The notes beneath the pieces are model-generated. The model searched no databases, was not told where the DNA came from, and worked only from the letters and a program-made list of their open reading frames with translations. 7,171 bases of DNA from Clostridia bacterium. Its GTDB lineage: Bacteria > Bacillota > Clostridia > Christensenellales > Aristaeellaceae. The stretch is taken from assembly GCA_017458865.1 (NCBI GenBank), contig JAFSZW010000245.1:1-7171 (forward strand). Reading direction: 5' to 3'. The position numbers were made by a program, and so were the translations under genes. This document shows positions 1 to 4,700 of the stretch, piece after piece; position 1 is the first letter of the stretch, and each line of letters opens with the position of its first letter.

Positions 1-3000
1 ATTGAAAAGCGGGCATACCAGGGTTCCACCGGCAAAGTCTATCCCCGGCCCATCTGCGAAAAACTCAGTGACACCAAAGAGGACGTCGATTACAAAGCCG
101 TCATTCTCGAGAACGACTATCTTTACGTGATGATCCTCCCCGAGCTGGGCGGGCGCATCCAGCGCGCCTATGACACGACCAATAGTTACGATTTCGTGTA
201 CTACAATCATGTCATAAAGCCGGCACTGGTCGGTCTCGCCGGTCCATGGATCAGCGGCGGCATCGAATTCAACTGGCCGCAGCATCACCGTCCGTCCACC
301 TTTATGCCGGTCAACTATACCTTTTCGGATAATCCGGATGGGTCCGCTACTGTAACACTCAGTGAGACAGACCGCATTAACGGAACCCGGGGCACCGCGT
401 CCATCACGCTGTATCCGGATAAGGCGTACATTGAAATCCAGGGCAGGCTGTTCAATCCCACAGACTATCCGCAGACATTCCTGTGGTGGGCCAATCCGGC
501 TGTTCACGTAAACGACGACACCTTTTCCGTGTTCCCGCCGGATGTAAACGCCGTAATGGACCACGGCAAACGCGCCGTCTCCACATTTCCCATCGCCACC
601 GGTGAGTATTACAAAGCGGATTACTCCGCCGGCGTTGACATCTCCCGCTACAAGAACATCCGCGTTCCAACCTCATACATGGCTGCCCATTCGGACTTTG
701 ACTTTGTGGGCAACTTTGACGCCGGACGGGATGCTGGTCTTCTGCATGTAGCGGATCATCACATCAGCCCAGGCAAGAAGCAGTGGACCTGGGGCTGCGG
801 CAACTTCGGCCGCACCTGGGACCGGAATCTGACCGACTCTGATGGCCCGTACATTGAGCTGATGACCGGTGTTTACTGTGACAACCAGCCTGACTTCACC
901 TGGCTCAAGCCGCAGGAGGAGAAGCATTTCACGCAGTATTTCATGCCCTACAAGACGGTAGGACGTGTAAGCAACGCTACAAAGGATATCGTCCTTTCTG
1001 TAGAGTTTCTGGACGACTCAGGCACGCCCATAGATCCGGATCCATTTGCTTTTGGCAGGGATGCCAATGACGCCATATACGAAAGCGCCGCAAGTGCCCG
1101 AATCAAGATCTATGCGACCGGCACTTGGACAGGCGCCCGAATCGTCATTACCTCAGACGGTAAGGAACTGTACTGCAAAACCGTCAATCTCACGCCGGAT
1201 GCCGCCTTTGTCGACACCATTCCAAAGCCGCATGACTATACCGTCACCGTATCCGACAGAACGGGACGGGTACTTTGTGAATACAGTGAATTCGTAAAAG
1301 AGAACATGCCCGTGCCTGAACCTGCCGAAATGCTCAGGCGGCCGGAGGAAATCCAGTCTCTTGAAGCGCTTTATCTGGCCGGCCAGCATCTCGAGCAGTA
1401 CCGCCACGCGACATTCCTGCCGTCTGATTACTATCTGGAAGGCCTCAGACGGGATGCGACAGATATTCGTCTGAACAACGCTTACGGTCTCTATCTGCTT
1501 CGAAATGCGCAGATTGAGGCAAGCACCCCCTACTTTGAAGCAGCCATCCGGAAACAGACCTGGCGCAACCCAAACCCCTACTCCGGCGAGTGCTATTTCA
1601 ATCTGGGTCTGGCGCTGGAACTGTCCGGAAAGCATGACAAGGCTTTTGATGCCTTCTACAAGGCCACATGGAGCGCCGAAACTGCCGGTCCGGCTTATTA
1701 CCATCTGGCATGTCTGTCCGTCAGGTCGGGCAATCTGCAGCAGGCGCTTGCCTTTGCTGATGAGAGCCTCATCCGGGGCTGGCACAACATGCAGTCGCGC
1801 GCACTTAAGGCCGGCATTCTCTCAATGACCGCCGGGCCGGATGTCATAAACCGCTTTCTTGATGAAAGCCTTGCCATTGAGCCGCTTAATTTCGGTATTC
1901 TGTACTGGCGCCACGATTTCGAGCAATTGATTCGCATGATGGGAACAGATGTTCAGAATTACCTGAACCTCGCGTACGAGTTTCTCCACTTCGGTTTCTA
2001 TACGGATGCCGTCCACGTCCTGGATCTCTGCCCCTCTGAAAGTCCGCTTCTCTGGTATGCCAAGGCGTATGCCAAATGCCAGCTCGGCCTGCGTGAGGAA
2101 GCTGTCCGTGACGCTGCGCATGCGGAAACGCTGCCAACCGACTTCTGTTTCCCCAACAGGGTAGAAGAATGCCTGATTCTGCAGCTGAGTCTGTCTCTGC
2201 TCACGGACGCGCCCAGAGCACACTACTACCTGGGCGAACTCCTCTATGACAAGCGCCAGTATGAGGCTGCAATCCTGCACTGGCAAACTGCTGTCAAACT
2301 GGAACCGTCACTGGCTCCGGCGCATCGCAACCTGTCCATCGCCTGCTACAATCACGGCGATAAATCGCTGGCAGCGTCTGAAATATCAAAAGCATGCGCC
2401 CTTGAACCGCATAACAGCCGTTATCTGCTGGAGCAGGATCAGCTGCTTAAGCGTCTTGATACGCCTGCAGAAGAGCGTCTTTCCATCCTTGAGGCGCATT
2501 CAGAGCTCCTGCTGGACCGCACGCCGCTCACACTGGCCTACATCTCGCTGCTCAATGAAAGCGGTCAGCACAAAAAGGCGCTGGACCTCCTGATGTCTAC
2601 CACCTTCCACGTCTGGGAAGGTGGCGAAGGCAAGGTGGCAGATGAATACAAAGGCGCACTCTACGGGCTTGCCACACAGGCAATCGATGAAAACCGGTAC
2701 AAAGATGCCTATGCCCTTGCCGAGCGGATGCTGGTATATCCCGACAACCTCGGTGAAGGAAAGCTCGACAACGTCCCTGATAACCACGCACATTACCTCA
2801 TGGGCCTCAGCGCCTTCCATATGGGTGATCCGGAGAAAGCCCGCGCGCATTTCATAAAGGCGACATCCGGCAGTCAGGTGCCCGAAATCGTGCGTTACTA
2901 CAACGATCAGCCGTCCGATTACATCTTAAGCCAGGCGCTGGCGTTCCATGCGCTCGGCAACGACGCAATGGCCAAAAAGTCTCTTCACCAGCTGATCTCA

Positions 3001-3183
3001 TTCGGTGAACGTCACCTCTTTGACAAGGTAGAGTATGACTTCTTTGCCGTCTCCATGCCGGAGCTTGAGGTTTACCAGGATGACATCAAAAAGCGAAGCG
3101 ACGAATACTGCAGGAACCTGATTCAGCTTGGTCAGACAGGCCTCCTGGTTATTTCGGTCATGCCTTCATTTTTCAGTGACTGA
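1..3183 (+). CDS. DUF5107 domain / tetratricopeptide repeat protein, 5' end missing
   Basis: The frame is open from base 1 to the TGA at 3181-3183 (1060 visible codons), so the start lies upstream. The internal ATG at 127 would cut into conserved DUF5107 sequence (YLYVMILPELGGR) and is not a believable start. Residues about 30-325 match DUF5107: SGGIEFNWPQHHRP near 85-98, WWANPAVH near 162-169, and PYIELMTGVYCDNQPDF near 283-299. From memory this family is placed in the galactose-mutarotase-like clan, which suggests carbohydrate binding or processing; no reaction is established. Residues about 325-430 are beta-rich and may be an Ig-like linker. From about 450 to 1005 there are TPR-like helical pairs, the clearest at 521-560, 563-593, 738-769 and 770-805, with more at 681-711, 841-867, 928-957 and 973-1003. 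No membrane segment is visible, so it is probably cytoplasmic, but the N-terminus is absent. Family members are about 1000-1100 residues, so little is missing. The family call is firm; the function is unknown. Confidence 0.93.
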   Translation: MEKRAYQGSTGKVYPRPICEKLSDTKEDVDYKAVILENDYLYVMILPELGGRIQRAYDTTNSYDFVYYNHVIKPALVGLAGPWISGGIEFNWPQHHRPSTFMPVNYTFSDNPDGSATVTLSETDRINGTRGTASITLYPDKAYIEIQGRLFNPTDYPQTFLWWANPAVHVNDDTFSVFPPDVNAVMDHGKRAVSTFPIATGEYYKADYSAGVDISRYKNIRVPTSYMAAHSDFDFVGNFDAGRDAGLLHVADHHISPGKKQWTWGCGNFGRTWDRNLTDSDGPYIELMTGVYCDNQPDFTWLKPQEEKHFTQYFMPYKTVGRVSNATKDIVLSVEFLDDSGTPIDPDPFAFGRDANDAIYESAASARIKIYATGTWTGARIVITSDGKELYCKTVNLTPDAAFVDTIPKPHDYTVTVSDRTGRVLCEYSEFVKENMPVPEPAEMLRRPEEIQSLEALYLAGQHLEQYRHATFLPSDYYLEGLRRDATDIRLNNAYGLYLLRNAQIEASTPYFEAAIRKQTWRNPNPYSGECYFNLGLALELSGKHDKAFDAFYKATWSAETAGPAYYHLACLSVRSGNLQQALAFADESLIRGWHNMQSRALKAGILSMTAGPDVINRFLDESLAIEPLNFGILYWRHDFEQLIRMMGTDVQNYLNLAYEFLHFGFYTDAVHVLDLCPSESPLLWYAKAYAKCQLGLREEAVRDAAHAETLPTDFCFPNRVEECLILQLSLSLLTDAPRAHYYLGELLYDKRQYEAAILHWQTAVKLEPSLAPAHRNLSIACYNHGDKSLAASEISKACALEPHNSRYLLEQDQLLKRLDTPAEERLSILEAHSELLLDRTPLTLAYISLLNESGQHKKALDLLMSTTFHVWEGGEGKVADEYKGALYGLATQAIDENRYKDAYALAERMLVYPDNLGEGKLDNVPDNHAHYLMGLSAFHMGDPEKARAHFIKATSGSQVPEIVRYYNDQPSDYILSQALAFHALGNDAMAKKSLHQLISFGERHLFDKVEYDFFAVSMPELEVYQDDIKKRSDEYCRNLIQLGQTGLLVISVMPSFFSD

Positions 3184-3199
3184 TTCGGATTCATCTCTC

Positions 3200-3254
3200 C
3201 GCTCACAAATGCAAACAGGAGCCGTCCATAGCAGCTCCTGTTTGCATTTGAGCG
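3200..3254 (+). terminator. Long hairpin after the DUF5107/TPR gene, probable terminator
   Basis: A perfect 17-bp inverted repeat (caaatgcaaacaggagc at 3206-3222, its complement at 3234-3250) encloses an 11-nt loop. Four more base pairs (3200-3203 with 3251-3254) extend it across a 2-nt bulge. It begins 16 bases after the stop codon of the DUF5107/TPR gene. The inner GC-rich part (caggagc/gctcctg) is flanked by an A-rich left and a T-rich right arm (tttgcatttg), the layout of a bidirectional intrinsic terminator. The T-tract is interrupted by G and C and there is no clean U-run after the full stem, so it could instead protect the mRNA 3' end. Confidence 0.65.
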
Positions 3255-3263
3255 CAGTCATAG

Positions 3264-3288
3264 AAAAAGCGGCATCAGGTGATGCCGC
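3264..3288 (-). terminator. Compact intrinsic terminator facing the minus strand
   Basis: An 8-bp GC-rich stem (gcggcatc at 3269-3276, gatgccgc at 3281-3288) has a 4-nt loop. Read on the minus strand it is followed directly by TTTTT (complement of AAAAA at 3264-3268), the classic Rho-independent form. On the plus strand the hairpin is followed by atag, so it should not terminate plus transcription well. No convincing minus-strand gene ends just in front of it. It may catch minus transcripts that run past the convergent junction near 4690 and antisense to the middle gene. Confidence 0.6.
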
Positions 3289-3346
3289 ATAGAATATCGG
3301 TATGAAAGCTGAAGGAAGGCATTCCTGCTCCCCCATGGCAGCAGAA

Positions 3347-3375
3347 TTGTCCCTTGAAAATTGCCCGATTCTAAC
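3347..3375 (+). promoter_or_regulatory. Weak candidate sigma-70-type promoter for the secreted LRR gene
   Basis: TTGTCC at 3347-3352 (4 of 6 match to TTGACA) and TCTAAC at 3370-3375 (4 of 6 match to TATAAT) are separated by exactly 17 bases and lie about 75 bases upstream of the start codon at 3449. The spacing is ideal but both boxes are poor, so this is only the best candidate I found between the upstream hairpins and the gene. The hairpins imply the LRR gene has its own promoter somewhere in 3289-3448. Confidence 0.25.
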
Positions 3376-3433
3376 ACACGAACGAGCAGAATCCCAGATC
3401 TGTCATCTACTCTGCAAAGCCCGAACCCGTAGG

Positions 3434-3440
3434 AAGGAGG
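3434..3440 (+). promoter_or_regulatory. Strong Shine-Dalgarno site that fixes the LRR gene start
   Basis: AAGGAGG is followed by 8 bases and then the ATG at 3449-3451. This site, together with the signal peptide that begins exactly at that ATG, decides against the in-frame ATG at 3302, which lacks a comparable site and would bury the signal peptide 49 residues inside the protein. Confidence 0.9.
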
Positions 3441-3448
3441 AACCCGAC

Positions 3449-4675
3449 ATGAAAAGAATCGCTTTATTCCTGACTGCAATGCTGTGTCTCGCGCTGTGCC
3501 TGACAATTTCCGCACTGGCGGAGGAAAGCGCAGAAAAACCTGTCCTGGAATCGGAAGGTTACCGCTACCGCCTGCTGGCGGACGGAACAGCCGAGATCCT
3601 GGAATACACCGGCGATGCGTTTCAACTGATACTACCGGAAACCCTGGATGGTCACCCTGTGTCATCGATCGGTGAGGAAGCTTTCTATGGTTCCCATTAC
3701 AGCATGGAACACTTAACAATTCCGGCCTCGGTCACGCATATCGGGTCCGGCGCCTTTTCCATGACCGACCTGACGGAAATCGAAATCCCGGCAGGCCTTG
3801 TCAGCATGGGAGACAATCCGTTCAGTTACTGCACTTCCCTGAAAGCCATAACGGTCGCCGAGGATAATCCCGCATTTTATGTTCAGGACGGCGTCCTGTT
3901 CTGCCGGGAGGATCATTCCCTGGTATGCTACCCCAATCTGGCAGTAGAGCCGGCGGTAGATGCGTATGAGACGTATACGGTTCCGGCAGGTACAGAGATT
4001 ATTCGCGGCAATGCTTTCGGAGGCGTGGAAGTTCTCTCAGACATCTTTCTGCCGGACTCCCTCCGGCTCATCGGACCCCAGTCCTTCGGTTTCTGCTGGG
4101 GGCTTAACAGCCTCACCATTCCGGACAGCGTCACGGAGATCGGAAACGCCGCCTTTGATTCATGCAAAAATCTCGACAGGGTGACACTTCCGTCAGGCCT
4201 CAAGCGAATCCCCTCCATGCTGTTCTATCAATGCGAGAGTCTGACCGCAGTCGATATCCCGGACAGCGTTACAGAGATCGGAGATTCTGCATTCAATTTC
4301 TGTGGCAGCCTGGAACACGTCCGCATCCCGGACGGAATCACGGCAATCGAAACTGCTGTTTTTGAGGGATGCCACTCCCTCAAATCCGTCACGATTCCGG
4401 ACAGCGTGACTGAAATTGGCGACTTCGCTTTCTGCAGTTGCACTGCCCTTGCTGGCATTCACATCCCTGCTGCGGTAAAGAGAATCGGGGCATATGCCTT
4501 CTCGGATTGCCATTCACTGACAGAATTGGCTATTCCGGACAGTGTGCAATCCATTGGTGAACACGCTTTCGATTCCTGCCCGGAGCGCCTGGTGATTACC
4601 TGCGGTCCGGACAGCTTCTCAAAAACCTACTGTGAGCAGAACAGCGTTGCTTTCCGGACGGAAAGAAAGCATTGA
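3449..4675 (+). CDS. Secreted BspA-like leucine-rich repeat protein (TpLRR / LRR_5 type)
   Basis: A complete 408-residue protein. Residues 1-24 are a Sec signal peptide: MKRIALF start, hydrophobic core, and likely signal peptidase I cleavage after SALA before EESAEK. Cys13 and Cys17 do not sit in a proper lipobox. Residues 25-60 are a short beta-rich lead-in (YRYRLLADGTAEILEY). Twelve TpLRR units follow: three at 61-134, an insertion at 135-176 with the DNPAFYVQDGVLF...YPN motif common in BspA-like proteins, then nine units of exactly 23 residues at 177-383. The consensus is xIPDSVTEIGxxAFxxCxSLxxV. A 25-residue cap (GPDSFSKTYCEQNSVAF) closes the fold. No LPXTG motif, membrane anchor or sorting domain is seen, so it is presumably released or held non-covalently. 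Relatives act in adhesion and host or matrix binding, but the ligand here cannot be deduced. It converges with the minus-strand LRR gene, with 25 bp between stops. Confidence 0.95.
   Translation: MKRIALFLTAMLCLALCLTISALAEESAEKPVLESEGYRYRLLADGTAEILEYTGDAFQLILPETLDGHPVSSIGEEAFYGSHYSMEHLTIPASVTHIGSGAFSMTDLTEIEIPAGLVSMGDNPFSYCTSLKAITVAEDNPAFYVQDGVLFCREDHSLVCYPNLAVEPAVDAYETYTVPAGTEIIRGNAFGGVEVLSDIFLPDSLRLIGPQSFGFCWGLNSLTIPDSVTEIGNAAFDSCKNLDRVTLPSGLKRIPSMLFYQCESLTAVDIPDSVTEIGDSAFNFCGSLEHVRIPDGITAIETAVFEGCHSLKSVTIPDSVTEIGDFAFCSCTALAGIHIPAAVKRIGAYAFSDCHSLTELAIPDSVQSIGEHAFDSCPERLVITCGPDSFSKTYCEQNSVAFRTERKH
4115..4597 (+). repeat. Tandem 69-bp LRR units with a 138-bp two-unit period
   Basis: Seven uninterrupted 69-bp units encode 23-residue LRRs (residues 223-383 of the secreted LRR protein). 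Units 1, 3, 5 and 7 carry IPDSVTEIG or IPDSVQSIG, encoded by near-identical DNA starting at 4118, 4256, 4394 and 4532, each exactly 138 bp apart. Units 2, 4 and 6 carry diverged motifs (LPSGLKRIP, IPDGITAIE, IPAAVKRIG). This points to duplication of two-repeat blocks rather than of single repeats. Confidence 0.85.
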
Positions 4676-4692
4676 TTTGGCAAATGCCAAAT
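4675..4692. terminator. Small inverted repeat between the two convergent genes
   Basis: The sequence atttggc (4675-4681) and gccaaat (4686-4692) pair around an aaat loop, in the 25-bp gap between the stop codons of the two LRR genes. It is symmetric and A/T-ended, so it could serve as a shared bidirectional terminator. The stem has only three G-C pairs and no good U-run follows on either strand, so termination here is probably weak. Confidence 0.35.
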
Positions 4693-4700
4693 GATTGTTG

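Noticed and set aside
1153..1785. A 210-codon minus-strand reading frame inside the DUF5107/TPR gene, plus other antisense frames up to about 2850
   Set aside because: The plus-strand frame is continuous and carries clear DUF5107 and TPR sequence throughout. The opposite frames show no domain or start signal and are expected by chance in GC-rich coding DNA.
3302..3448. An upstream in-frame ATG extending the LRR protein by 49 residues
   Set aside because: No Shine-Dalgarno site precedes it, the added residues resemble translated non-coding DNA, and the ATG at 3449 has both an ideal AAGGAGG and a signal peptide beginning at that point.
3289..3448. A possible riboswitch or structured leader ahead of the LRR gene
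   Set aside because: Only short, weak pairings (for example gcaga with tctgc around 3385-3415) and the palindrome agatct are visible. There is no recognisable aptamer core or terminator/anti-terminator pair.
3258..3719. A 153-codon minus-strand reading frame that would end next to the minus-facing terminator
   Set aside because: It is antisense to the start of the secreted LRR gene, has low-complexity Arg/Pro/Ser/Gly-rich composition and no recognisable domain. The nearby terminator is suggestive, but the strong evidence for the plus-strand gene makes a protein here unlikely.
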